From Thiohalobacter sp. (GTDB lineage Bacteria > Pseudomonadota > Gammaproteobacteria > DSM-19610), in assembly GCA_027080445.1 (NCBI GenBank), contig JALWRY010000169.1:5404-24706 (forward strand): 19,303 nt of DNA. Reading direction: 5' to 3'. The notes under the pieces were generated by a model. The model saw only the letters and a program-made list of their open reading frames with translations, was not told the origin of the DNA and did not search any database. Each line of letters opens with the position of its first letter. Within the stretch, counting starts at the first letter, position 1. Below, piece by piece: positions 1 through 7,672 of this stretch. The position numbers were made by a program, and so were the translations under genes.

Positions 1-1
1 T

Positions 2-397
2 GCCAGCGAACTCGCACGCGCCCGCAACCACGCCATTACCCACCAGCAGGCCAGCTATTTTTCCCTGCAACGCGACGGTGCAGACTGGTGTTTTGGCTGG
101 GGGGTCAATCGCGACTGTCGCTGTCACGCCATCCCGGCTGAGAACACCTGCACGACAGGAACCGGCGAAACCACGCAAATACACCGTTTTCGGTCCGGCG
201 ACTATCCCGGCATTCACTTGCGCCTGCCCGGTGCAAACAGCACCGGGAGACAGCTGCGCTTTTCACCGGTACGGGGTACAGCCACCGCCGCTTCCATTAT
301 CCTGACGAACCGGCAGGGTGAACAGCATGTCATCGTCAGCCCGTTGGGGAGAATACGCCGTTGCACGGTCGGCGCTACGGGGTACGCACGATGTTAA
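2..397 (+). CDS. GspH/FimT-like minor pseudopilin, 5'-truncated by the window
   Basis: An open frame enters from the left edge and runs 131 codons to TAA at 395-397. The visible start (ASELARARNHAITHQQ) resembles the segment just after the hydrophobic helix of FimT/GspH pseudopilins, where an arginine-rich amphipathic stretch precedes the beta domain. The prepilin leader and transmembrane helix must lie upstream of the window. A cysteine-rich stretch (WCFGWGVNRDCRCH, about positions 95-136) stands where the second fimU-type protein at 9214-9726 has WRLGWVAWVD and a calcium-type loop, so the two are diverged. The stop overlaps the next gene's start region, so it is translated with the PilW/PilX/PilV-like genes that follow. 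Expected role: priming component of a type IV pilus or pseudopilus in the inner membrane/periplasm. The family call is an inference from a partial sequence and from its neighbours. Confidence 0.7.
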   Translation, partial: ASELARARNHAITHQQASYFSLQRDGADWCFGWGVNRDCRCHAIPAENTCTTGTGETTQIHRFRSGDYPGIHLRLPGANSTGRQLRFSPVRGTATAASIILTNRQGEQHVIVSPLGRIRRCTVGATGYARC

Positions 398-1116
398 TGG
401 TAAGGTCCCAGTGTGGCATGACGCTGGTTGAACTCATGGTGGGCAGTGTGATTTCACTGATTGCACTGGCCACCGTGGTGACCGTTTACAGTACAACAGC
501 GCGGCACGCCGGCCGACAACTCCGGGAAGCTGATTTACGCCAACAACTCACCGCAATTTCTGCCTTGCTTGCGAAAGACCTGCGGCGCGCCGGTTACCGG
601 AATTTCGATCCACGTGTTACGCCGGTTTCGGACAACCCGTTTACGCAAGCGGGGAACCGGCTTCGACTCGGCGCAGTGGATCAACAACCCGCCGACTCCT
701 GCATCCTGTACAGCTATGACCTCGATGCCGATGGCCGGGTGGGAACGGGACACTGCCCGCTCCGTGGCTGCGACAGGCTGTCGGACGGCGACAACGTCGA
801 GCAATTCGGTTTCCGCCTCAAAAATGGCAAGGTGCAGTCACGCTATGGGGGCCGTGTGTTTACCTGTGACCGTGGCAACTGGCAGACGCTGACTACCGCG
901 AACGTCATCATCGATGCACTGCATTTCATACTACACACCGACTGCATCAATCTGGCGGAACGCGGACAGGCCTGCCGGGACGATACGCCTGCGCTGGAAC
1001 AACGCGCCGTGGAATTCCGCCTCAAGGGACACATCCGGGGACGCAATGTGATTGCGCTTGAGCTCTCCCGGTGGATTCATATTCGCAATGACCGACTTGT
1101 GGAACCGCTACCATGA
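391..1116 (+). CDS. PilW-like minor prepilin (cassette 1)
   Basis: This 241-residue protein carries a class III prepilin signal: a short leader ending in QCG, cleavage before Met10, then MTLVELM with Glu at mature position 5 (Glu14) and a hydrophobic helix to about residue 34. The arginine-rich LLAKDLRRAGYRNF after the helix and the closing beta strands (VEFRLKGHIRG) fit PilW/GspJ. Residues 110-118 (DLDADGRVG) look like a calcium-binding loop, and several cysteines could form disulfides. Start choice: ATG at 391 and ATG at 397 are both possible, the latter forming TAATG with the previous stop. A TTG at 361 has a GGGGAG Shine-Dalgarno-like run about 9 bases upstream and would give a 19-residue leader. 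The stop overlaps the next start (ATGA, 1113-1116). It is shorter than the PilW at 7673-8701 (342 residues). Role: minor pilin of the assembly-priming or tip complex, inferred. Confidence 0.78.
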   Translation: MLMVRSQCGMTLVELMVGSVISLIALATVVTVYSTTARHAGRQLREADLRQQLTAISALLAKDLRRAGYRNFDPRVTPVSDNPFTQAGNRLRLGAVDQQPADSCILYSYDLDADGRVGTGHCPLRGCDRLSDGDNVEQFGFRLKNGKVQSRYGGRVFTCDRGNWQTLTTANVIIDALHFILHTDCINLAERGQACRDDTPALEQRAVEFRLKGHIRGRNVIALELSRWIHIRNDRLVEPLP

Positions 1117-2171
1117 GTCCTTGCCCGGCAAGATCGCGATTCATACAACGCGGCGCCGCCACGCTGCTCATTGCGCTGGTGTTAATGATCGCACTGACCG
1201 TCATCACACTGTCCGTGGCAAAAACCCGCGTGAACGAGGCGCAGGTCAATATCAACCAGCAATGGCAGGCGCAGTTGTTCGCCAGCGCAGAATCGACACT
1301 GGAGGAAACCCTGCCACAGCTATCAACACTGACCGGCTGGACGGTGGACCCGGTTTCCGGCGAAGCGCACTACCGGGTAACCCGCCGGGGGAACGATCCA
1401 CAGATTGAATCGGTACTGACGCTGAGGCGCTCACCACCCCCACAGCGTTTTGTCGACATGCAGGCGCGCGCACAGCGCAATGACAAGTCCGGGTTTACCG
1501 TACAAATCAGTCAACGCGTTCGACAGCTCACCATACTCTCGCCCATGGCGGAACTTGCCCCACCCCTGATACTCGCTGGCTGCCCATCCTCGTTTCCACG
1601 CACGATGCACATTTACCCCCGCTACGCCGACAGCGACCGGGCCGGCAACGCGGTCTGGCTGACGGAGAAAGCACCCTGCCCGGGGCTGGGCCGGGCCGAT
1701 CTGCACGGGGGCGCTGTGACACGCCGCGAGGTTTCCGGGGCGTTACGCGATGCCATGTTCACGCTGGACCGCGAGGCCTACGCCGCCCTGGCGGAACGGG
1801 ACCGGGCACTCCCACCCGGGCAACGGCAATACTGGCTGGTACAACCTCCGGACCTGGATCGTGGCCACTGGTCACGCAGTGTCGGTACCCTGAACCGGCC
1901 TGTGCTCCTGTACTTTCCCGCCGACACCGGTTGCCCGGTATTCGCCGATGGCGTCCAGGTTTACGGGGTGGTATTCATTGAATCGCCCTGCAAGGCGCCA
2001 CTTGCGGAAAACCGCCTTGAAATCAACGGGACACTCATTATCGACGGGCCGGCGCCACTCGCCGGCAATATACGCCTGGCAAACCTGCAAACGCTGGAGC
2101 CGGCATATCCCTGGTTTGCCTTCCCAGTGTTACATAATATCCGTGTTCCGGGCAGCTGGAGGGACTTCTGA
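1113..2171 (+). CDS. PilX-like minor pilin with a long C-terminal region (cassette 1)
   Basis: This 352-residue protein starts at an ATG overlapping the previous stop. Its leader ends QRG (Gly14) and is followed by AATLLIALVLMIALTVITL, the hydrophobic helix typical of the PilX N-terminal domain. Mature position 5 is Leu, not Glu, as in PilX and in GspK-type tip pseudopilins, which are thought to cap the fibre. The helix leads into an amphipathic stretch (QAQLFASAESTLEE, about 52-65). The remaining roughly 280 residues match nothing I can name. They contain several cysteines, an acidic/aromatic middle part and, near residues 305-325, EINGTLIIDGPAPLAGNI, a pattern suggestive of stacked beta strands. 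It is much longer than the PilX at 7044-7646 (200 residues). It could be a specialised tip subunit. The N-terminal family call is fairly secure; the function of the C-terminal part is unknown. Confidence 0.72.
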   Translation: MSPCPARSRFIQRGAATLLIALVLMIALTVITLSVAKTRVNEAQVNINQQWQAQLFASAESTLEETLPQLSTLTGWTVDPVSGEAHYRVTRRGNDPQIESVLTLRRSPPPQRFVDMQARAQRNDKSGFTVQISQRVRQLTILSPMAELAPPLILAGCPSSFPRTMHIYPRYADSDRAGNAVWLTEKAPCPGLGRADLHGGAVTRREVSGALRDAMFTLDREAYAALAERDRALPPGQRQYWLVQPPDLDRGHWSRSVGTLNRPVLLYFPADTGCPVFADGVQVYGVVFIESPCKAPLAENRLEINGTLIIDGPAPLAGNIRLANLQTLEPAYPWFAFPVLHNIRVPGSWRDF

Positions 2172-2578
2172 TGCCCCGGACCAGCCATGGATTCAGCCTG
2201 ATCGAGGCCATGATATCGGTACTGGTACTCAGTATCGGTCTGCTCGGACTGGGGCAACTGCAGGCCAGGCTCTACCTGGCTTCCCGGCAGGATGCCGAAC
2301 GCATGTACGCCGACCTTATAAGCGCTGAACTTTACGAGAAATCAGCAAGTTATGCACTTTCCACGCTGACTGGCAGGCTTCCGGCAGAGGCCCGTCGCCG
2401 CGGGCCGTCGACGCTGTACCACATCACTACACAAGCCACCCGGGATGCACAGACCCTCCACACCCGTATTTCGCTCCACTGGCCGGTTGCCGGCACCAGC
2501 ACCGAAACTGTCACAAGCAGCCTGTTCGACCGGGCAAGCCGCCCGTTTGATACGCGTTGGCTTTTAGAGCAACACTAA
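2171..2578 (+). CDS. PilV-like minor prepilin (cassette 1)
   Basis: This 135-residue protein has a class III prepilin signal: leader MPRTSHG, cleavage before Phe8, then FSLIEAMISVLVLSIGLLGL with Glu at mature position 5 (Glu12). The run LVLSIGLLGLGQLQARLYL is the hallmark of PilV/GspI and is nearly identical to the helix of the other PilV at 8704-9195. The start ATG shares its A with the preceding TGA (TGATG, 2169-2173) and has a strong GGAGGG Shine-Dalgarno 7 bases upstream, so coupled translation with the PilX-like gene is likely. It is the last gene of the visible cassette; its TAA lies 26 bases from the stop of the convergent pilE. Its C-terminal domain is short and has no cysteines. Role: minor pilin, probably in a subcomplex with the PilW- and PilX-like proteins, inferred. 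Confidence 0.8.
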   Translation: MPRTSHGFSLIEAMISVLVLSIGLLGLGQLQARLYLASRQDAERMYADLISAELYEKSASYALSTLTGRLPAEARRRGPSTLYHITTQATRDAQTLHTRISLHWPVAGTSTETVTSSLFDRASRPFDTRWLLEQH

Positions 2579-2604
2579 AAATGTACTGATCCTACGGCTG
2601 AATA

Positions 2605-3030
2605 TCACCAACACGTGGCAACCGTGCCGTTGGCCTGTCCTTTTTGCAAAAGATTTGTCAAGGTAAGGTTGCCACAGGAGTCGCCCGCCTGTGCACCTAT
2701 CGGTGTTGCGGTCAACAGGTAGGTCGTGTTTGTTGCATTGAAACCGCCAATCGACAGGTTGTAGGTAGGCGCACTTCCTCCATCGACAGGACATGTCGCT
2801 GGCGCAAAAACCCCTGCAGCCAATATATCCCGGTAACTGTTTCCGTTTTTTGAAAAGTCTCTTTCCATCGCGCTTGCAAGCTGCATTAGTCCGGCCTCAC
2901 AGTTGGTGCGCCGGGTTTTCTGCATCTGACTGGTATAGGCGGGGTAAGCAATAGCAGCCAATATCCCGATAATGGCGACCACTATCATCATTTCAACCAA
3001 GGTAAATCCGTGTGACGCATCATTTGTCAT
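2605..3030 (-). CDS. pilE: Type IV pilin-like protein PilE
   Basis: This 141-residue type IVa pilin has leader MTNDASHG, cleavage before Phe9, then FTLVEMMIVVAIIGILAAIA with Glu at mature position 5 (Glu13), followed by YPAYTSQMQKTRR. Cysteines at 44, 80, 119 and 140 include a C-terminal pair (119/140) that would close the usual D-region disulfide loop; the protein ends TCW. The start at 3030 puts the leader at 8 residues and has GGTGAG about 5 bases upstream. The frame stays open further 5', but that would overlap the pilY2-like gene and give an overlong leader. It is the last gene of the fimU-pilE operon, as in Pseudomonas, where PilE is a minor pilin despite its major-pilin look. I therefore call it PilE rather than the major subunit PilA. 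It ends 26 bases from the convergent cassette 1. Confidence 0.88.
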   Translation of the reverse strand: MTNDASHGFTLVEMMIVVAIIGILAAIAYPAYTSQMQKTRRTNCEAGLMQLASAMERDFSKNGNSYRDILAAGVFAPATCPVDGGSAPTYNLSIGGFNATNTTYLLTATPIGAQAGDSCGNLTLTNLLQKGQANGTVATCW

Positions 3031-3047
3031 AGTACTCACCCTATCCG

Positions 3048-3407
3048 TTAACGATCCAGTTCTATTGAATACCCGTGCTTTACTTTCCAGCTTGCAGGCA
3101 ACACCCATATCGTATCAATATAGGTTCTTCCCTTACCATTGCCCCTGCCAGCCGGGTAGAATCCGACCTTGACACCTGGCCTAATGGAACTCAGCCGCCC
3201 TTCCCTGCCTTTCTTCAGATACACATGAACATCATCAGCCAGCTGGAAAACTCGATCATCCACCACCAGCAAATGGCTACTACTGTCAAATGAATCGACT
3301 TCGCCTGAATAGCTGAAATTTCTTCGTTCTGCAGAAGTAGCCATACTGGCTGCTACGATCAGCACACAGCTCATAAGAAGCCTTTCACTTACTTTAAATT
3401 TTTTCAT
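3048..3407 (-). CDS. pilY2: PilY2-like small exported protein
   Basis: This 119-residue protein has a clear Sec-type signal peptide: a basic start (MKKFKVSER), a hydrophobic core to about residue 21, and likely cleavage after ATSA near residue 26. The mature part is a small beta-rich domain with the pattern SGEVDSFDSSSHLLVVDDRVFQL followed by a glycine/arginine-rich turn and DTIWVLP. The start at 3407 is supported by AGGAT about 8 bases upstream; an upstream in-frame start at 3434 would add nine residues before the signal peptide. It lies between pilY1 and pilE, exactly where Pseudomonas has pilY2 (about 115 residues), and size and export signal agree. PilY2's function is poorly defined; it is thought to assist pilus biogenesis. 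The assignment rests on position, size and general pattern rather than a diagnostic motif. Confidence 0.65.
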   Translation of the reverse strand: MKKFKVSERLLMSCVLIVAASMATSAERRNFSYSGEVDSFDSSSHLLVVDDRVFQLADDVHVYLKKGREGRLSSIRPGVKVGFYPAGRGNGKGRTYIDTIWVLPASWKVKHGYSIELDR

Positions 3408-3460
3408 ATCGGCAATCCTGATTTTTTCTATCAAATCGTGCGTAATGCCCGCACATCGGT

Positions 3461-6400
3461 TTAAGGAGTCAGTTCAGTCCACGACATACGTGAAGGTGGT
3501 GTCGGAGGCGTTGGCTGAACATTGTCAATCTGTAAGGCGCCACTGGAGTCCGCCGTGACTCGTTTGTTGGAAATAAACCGACTTTCGGCTGGAACACCAC
3601 TCGACTCTGTTCCAACAACCATTTGGCCACCAGACTGATCACTGAGGTCAAAAACGCCATCATTATTGACATCAATCGGCTCAAACGTTGGCGCACCGCC
3701 GGTAAGCAGATCAACCGCCATCAGCCAGCCTGAACCGCCAACACTACACAGATTGCTGCTTGATGATGCGGGAATCACTGTATTAAAGAATACAATCGAG
3801 CCAAATGCCAGTGGGCTGGTTACTGAACGCTCTCCGGCAATGTTCTTGAAATCAATATACCAGCCTTTCTCTGTCGTCGAGTAATTCACAGAGTTTCCGC
3901 TAACCAGCCGTATTCTACCCAGACTCGGATCCTGCTTAATGGTAAGCGTTTGTTCGGTTAGAGAGTTACGATCAATATCGCTTTTACCTGAGTCCCACAC
4001 TCCGTAGAATGATTGCAGTTGTGTACTGGCATTATCGCTCTGCGTCAAATACTGGCCAGTACCAAAGAACACCAACAGGTTGGGAGCCGTAGCGATTGCA
4101 CCCTGATGTGGATGCAATTCAACATCCGGCTCAACCGTAATCGGCTGACGATTACTTTTGCTACACGGCGTAGCAGAGCAGGCTTTGAACAGCGGGGTGC
4201 CTGAATATGCTGTCACCCACTTTGCCGTATCCGTCTTGTCCGTAACATCAAATGCCCAAAGGTTACCATGCAGATCGCCAGCATAAATTCGGTCAATCAT
4301 TCCATCACTATTCAAATCAACAAGCTTTGGCGTCGCAAGGCCATTACAATCGCTGGCGGCATTGCCACAGTCCTGGCTAGCGCTATCTAGCGTACCAACC
4401 CCGGTATCTATGATTATTGGAGAAGTGATATTACTGCCATCAAGATAGAGAATAAATAATTTGGCGTGTCCATCGCCGTTGGGATCGTTATTGTATCCAT
4501 TACCGAAAACAGCAGCCCATTTGCCATTATTCATTTTTCCGATACGGATATCGCTGAAAGTGAAACCAAGGTCTTTGTTGGTGAATTCCCACAACACTTC
4601 GTTGGCCGCATTGCTTGCCAGCGCGGCGGGATCAGTAACATCAATGGCAAAAATGCCTTTTCCACCACCGCGAAGGGCGCCAACAAGAATACTATGCCAT
4701 GCAGCTCCGCTACCCGTATCAATATAGGCGTCCTGCACTGTTGGCGACAAGTCCAGGTAATAACGATGCACATAAGTCGGATCACTCAGATAGGGCAGAC
4801 CTTCACCAGGTTTTGTTGAGTACAGTAGACCTGGTATATAAGCAAACACCTCTTTACCGTTTGCATCGAGTGCGTGAAGCATGCCGTCATTAGCACCAAC
4901 ATAGGTCATACCAGGCCGTGATTTGTTAGCAATTGCAAATGTTGAGTAGGGTGCTGTTGGCTCAATAGCGTCCGGATAAGGTGTTGATGGCGGCCCAACA
5001 AAGAAGGGGCTGGAATGAACGATATCACCCAACGCACTGGCGCGCTGGCGCAGTGACTTATTGGTGAATTTCTTGCCATTGGGATCTGTTCCCGAGGAAG
5101 GGTAACGACAAACACCTGTTGTACTTGAGATCTCACAGTTGCGATCGCCGCGAATGAAGCCCAGCCGGGCCATGCCGCTTGCAATCGTATCCTGACTACC
5201 ACTACTGTCAGTACGCAGATCAGCCTTTTCTGCACTGTTCAATGAAGCCCAGTTAAAGTCCACGCCAGGCGTTGCCGCACTGCCAAAGGTAATCAGCTGT
5301 CGTGAAGCAGGTGTTCTGATATCAATATCATCTGACGCTTTCCATGCTGTACCACTGACACTCGCAACGCCAGTCGACGGGTTGATGATGATGTTCTTCG
5401 CCAGCAAATCGCCGGACCAACGAGACGAGTTAAAAGTCGCCTGAAAGATACGTGTGCCAGCCTGTAGACTTGTTGAGTTGAAACTAACAGCTGCAGCGGT
5501 ACCTGTTCTGGCCTGAATATCGGCAATATACTGGCCGAGAGAGTCAATAAGGCTCTGCGGGTCTTTCGCACTAAGAAACTGTCCTCGACCGTTGAATGCT
5601 GCATGCCGCATATCGTCTACTGTTTCTATCGCATTGGGCGTTGGTGTTGGCCAACCTGTAAATCCTGGCTCACCTGGGAATTGCCCTGGTTTCAACCTGC
5701 CATCGACGCCAAAGCCGACAGTGTAGGTCACCATATGCTGAGCATTATTTTCATCTACACCAGCAATAGTTGGCACCTTATTCGCAAGCGACGATGACAA
5801 ATCAGTCTCGTAATACTTCATAGCAACATCGGCAAGAGTATCACTCACATTATCGGCATAGAGCCCTCCGTCAAATGCGCTGGTGTTATCGCCATCTGTG
5901 TTTCCGACAGAAGGAGAATTACCGTTCCATTGTCCATCCGACATAAGGATGGTAAAGTTTTGCTGGCATTCACCACCATTTGCAGCTGACTGAATTGGAG
6001 AGCTCCCCCAGCTTGTCTGAGTACCTTGATAATATTTACCTACGCGTTTCAGGGCTTTACGCAAGGGAGTACCATGCAAGGAGTTAATATTGAATAAACT
6101 CTTGAGAAGATTTTTCTTGTTCAATGCAGCTGTCGGGTTAACCGGAGTCGTTACATCATCAATATTTGCAATGAGTGAAAAGATATCCTGATTATTACCA
6201 GTAAGACTGTTATCATTTCGGCCATTGATAGTGGCCAGCCCCACTCGCGCCGTTGAGTCTGCAATAATTTCTGAAAGAGCACGCTTAACTACATACTCAC
6301 GTTTACGGTAATACGTATACCAGTTGGCGTAGTTTCGCTGAGAATTGGGGTTTGTGGCAGTTCCAACCAACGGCAGGGTATTGACAGCAACACCACCAGC

Positions 6401-6991
6401 AAGTGAAGATACATCACCACATTCATCAGTGGCGCTGGCTGGGTCTCCGCCCCACCAAGCTGGGTCTGCCGGGCCATCATATGCCTTGTCCCCATCTGCA
6501 TCATTCCACTTCCAGTAGTAGTGGTCACTGATATTGACAGTCGATCCCGGAATATAAGGATTAGAACGCGCAGTGGCGAGTGTCATATTGCCATATGCAG
6601 CACCACTACGATCAACGCCGAGCCAAGGCGTATATGTCACTGTTGGGTCGTAAGCCATAACATTGAAACCACGACAAAACAGGCGCGCAAGTCGACGATT
6701 CCATTGCGAACCATAAAAGGCTGGAGGATTATAGTCGGTAGAAGAACTTAGAATTGCGTTACCCGGATTGTAGGTACCATCATTCAAAATATCCTCCCAG
6801 TGCATACTTCCTGAATCATCAATCATAAAAAATATATTAGGTTGAACCGCCCCACTCTGAAGAAACAACGGACTGCTTGCCAGCTTTCCAGGCGATGCCA
6901 CTGCAGGTGAGACCAGGCTATATGCCACCAGAACAATGGCCATATACACAACTACAGTCTGGCTTTTAATATATCGTTTTATCGTGTTCAT
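3461..6991 (-). CDS. pilY1: PilY1 type IV pilus tip-associated adhesin
   Basis: This 1176-residue exported protein starts with a Sec signal peptide (MNTIKRYIKS..., cleavage probably after AVA near residue 32). The N-terminal half holds a von Willebrand A-like domain with a MIDAS metal site, D58-x-S60-x-S62 in FMIDDSGSM, and the strand FTILMSDGQW (346-355). The C-terminal half is the PilY beta-propeller domain, with GDIVHSSPFFVG (655-666), VGANDGMLHALDANG (698-712) and LWAFDV (911-916). Residues 892-900 (DLNSDGMID) match the calcium-binding loop known in PilY1, and a second similar loop is at 1107-1115 (DVNNDGVFD). The start at 6991 has GAGGG about 7 bases upstream and lies 52 bases after pilX. 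Known role: calcium-dependent pilus extension/retraction, attachment and surface sensing at the pilus tip. Length is typical and the frame is intact. Confidence 0.95.
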   Translation of the reverse strand: MNTIKRYIKSQTVVVYMAIVLVAYSLVSPAVASPGKLASSPLFLQSGAVQPNIFFMIDDSGSMHWEDILNDGTYNPGNAILSSSTDYNPPAFYGSQWNRRLARLFCRGFNVMAYDPTVTYTPWLGVDRSGAAYGNMTLATARSNPYIPGSTVNISDHYYWKWNDADGDKAYDGPADPAWWGGDPASATDECGDVSSLAGGVAVNTLPLVGTATNPNSQRNYANWYTYYRKREYVVKRALSEIIADSTARVGLATINGRNDNSLTGNNQDIFSLIANIDDVTTPVNPTAALNKKNLLKSLFNINSLHGTPLRKALKRVGKYYQGTQTSWGSSPIQSAANGGECQQNFTILMSDGQWNGNSPSVGNTDGDNTSAFDGGLYADNVSDTLADVAMKYYETDLSSSLANKVPTIAGVDENNAQHMVTYTVGFGVDGRLKPGQFPGEPGFTGWPTPTPNAIETVDDMRHAAFNGRGQFLSAKDPQSLIDSLGQYIADIQARTGTAAAVSFNSTSLQAGTRIFQATFNSSRWSGDLLAKNIIINPSTGVASVSGTAWKASDDIDIRTPASRQLITFGSAATPGVDFNWASLNSAEKADLRTDSSGSQDTIASGMARLGFIRGDRNCEISSTTGVCRYPSSGTDPNGKKFTNKSLRQRASALGDIVHSSPFFVGPPSTPYPDAIEPTAPYSTFAIANKSRPGMTYVGANDGMLHALDANGKEVFAYIPGLLYSTKPGEGLPYLSDPTYVHRYYLDLSPTVQDAYIDTGSGAAWHSILVGALRGGGKGIFAIDVTDPAALASNAANEVLWEFTNKDLGFTFSDIRIGKMNNGKWAAVFGNGYNNDPNGDGHAKLFILYLDGSNITSPIIIDTGVGTLDSASQDCGNAASDCNGLATPKLVDLNSDGMIDRIYAGDLHGNLWAFDVTDKTDTAKWVTAYSGTPLFKACSATPCSKSNRQPITVEPDVELHPHQGAIATAPNLLVFFGTGQYLTQSDNASTQLQSFYGVWDSGKSDIDRNSLTEQTLTIKQDPSLGRIRLVSGNSVNYSTTEKGWYIDFKNIAGERSVTSPLAFGSIVFFNTVIPASSSSNLCSVGGSGWLMAVDLLTGGAPTFEPIDVNNDGVFDLSDQSGGQMVVGTESSGVPAESRFISNKRVTADSSGALQIDNVQPTPPTPPSRMSWTELTP

Positions 6992-7043
6992 CGTCTTACC
7001 CTCAGAACGAAACCATTCCTGACAAATAGACTTGTCATAAACG

Positions 7044-7646
7044 CTAAATTAGTGACATCTTGAAACTGCTTTGCAATATGTAATGTGCAGTCGGCGCATT
7101 ACCCTCACCCCATCCAATCGCTGTTATCCTGAATGCATACTGACGCGAATCCTGTTTTTTAAGACTATAACTTACCGGCGCACGACCAATACGCCCCATA
7201 TACTCAATAATAAAGCGTGGACGCTGAGACACACCGGGTAGATTGCTAACCTCCACCGTACTTCCAGAAGCCAACCAGCTTGCGTCATCGAAGAAATCAA
7301 AAGTCCCTGGCAACTTATAGTCTTTTACCCCGGTGGCAGGTGCGAGCTCAGAATACATACCAGCAACAGGCGTTGTTGCATTGAAATTCGTCATGAGATC
7401 AGAAACGCTGGTGATATTTGAGGCCAGAAACGTCTCACCTGCTCGCAATGCGGCTTCTGCGGCCTGGAATGCAATCTGGCGCTGATTGTTATTGTTCGCC
7501 ATACGCTCCTGTAATGTCGTAGACCCCATAGACGATACGCCAAGTATCGTCATCACAAGCAAAATAAGCAGGCTTACCACAAGAACTGCGCCGCACTGTT
7601 CACCACCAGGCTTATGAGACATCAAATTTTTCACGTAATTTTCCAT
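7044..7646 (-). CDS. pilX: Minor pilin PilX
   Basis: This 200-residue protein has the PilX N-terminal pattern: a leader ending EQCG (Gly19), cleavage before Ala20, then AVLVVSLLILLVMTILGVSSM. This is followed by TTLQERMANNNNQRQIAFQAAEAALRAGE, the characteristic helix of the PilX family. Mature position 5 is Val, not Glu, consistent with a subunit at the fibre tip that has no preceding neighbour to contact. The start at 7646 is chosen because GGGAG lies 8 bases upstream; a second Met at residue 9 has no ribosome-binding site. It lies between pilW (26-base gap) and pilY1 (52-base gap). Known role: part of the minor-pilin complex that primes pilus assembly and recruits PilY1. Confidence 0.92.
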   Translation of the reverse strand: MENYVKNLMSHKPGGEQCGAVLVVSLLILLVMTILGVSSMGSTTLQERMANNNNQRQIAFQAAEAALRAGETFLASNITSVSDLMTNFNATTPVAGMYSELAPATGVKDYKLPGTFDFFDDASWLASGSTVEVSNLPGVSQRPRFIIEYMGRIGRAPVSYSLKKQDSRQYAFRITAIGWGEGNAPTAHYILQSSFKMSLI

Positions 7647-7672
7647 ACATGTTTCTCCCGCCTACGCAGAAT

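Noticed and set aside
78..305. A 75-codon + strand open frame
   Set aside because: It lies in another frame over the partial GspH/FimT-like gene, which has family-like sequence and a proper junction to the next gene.
2617..2650. Possible hairpin (GGCAAC...GTTGGCC) followed by a T-run as terminator for cassette 1
   Set aside because: The stem needs a bulge, the T-run is several bases away, and it lies within the pilE coding region. It is too weak to annotate.
3031..3108. N-terminal extension of pilE
   Set aside because: It would give a 34-residue leader overlapping the pilY2-like gene. The ATG at 3030 gives a normal 8-residue prepilin leader and has a Shine-Dalgarno-like GGTGAG.
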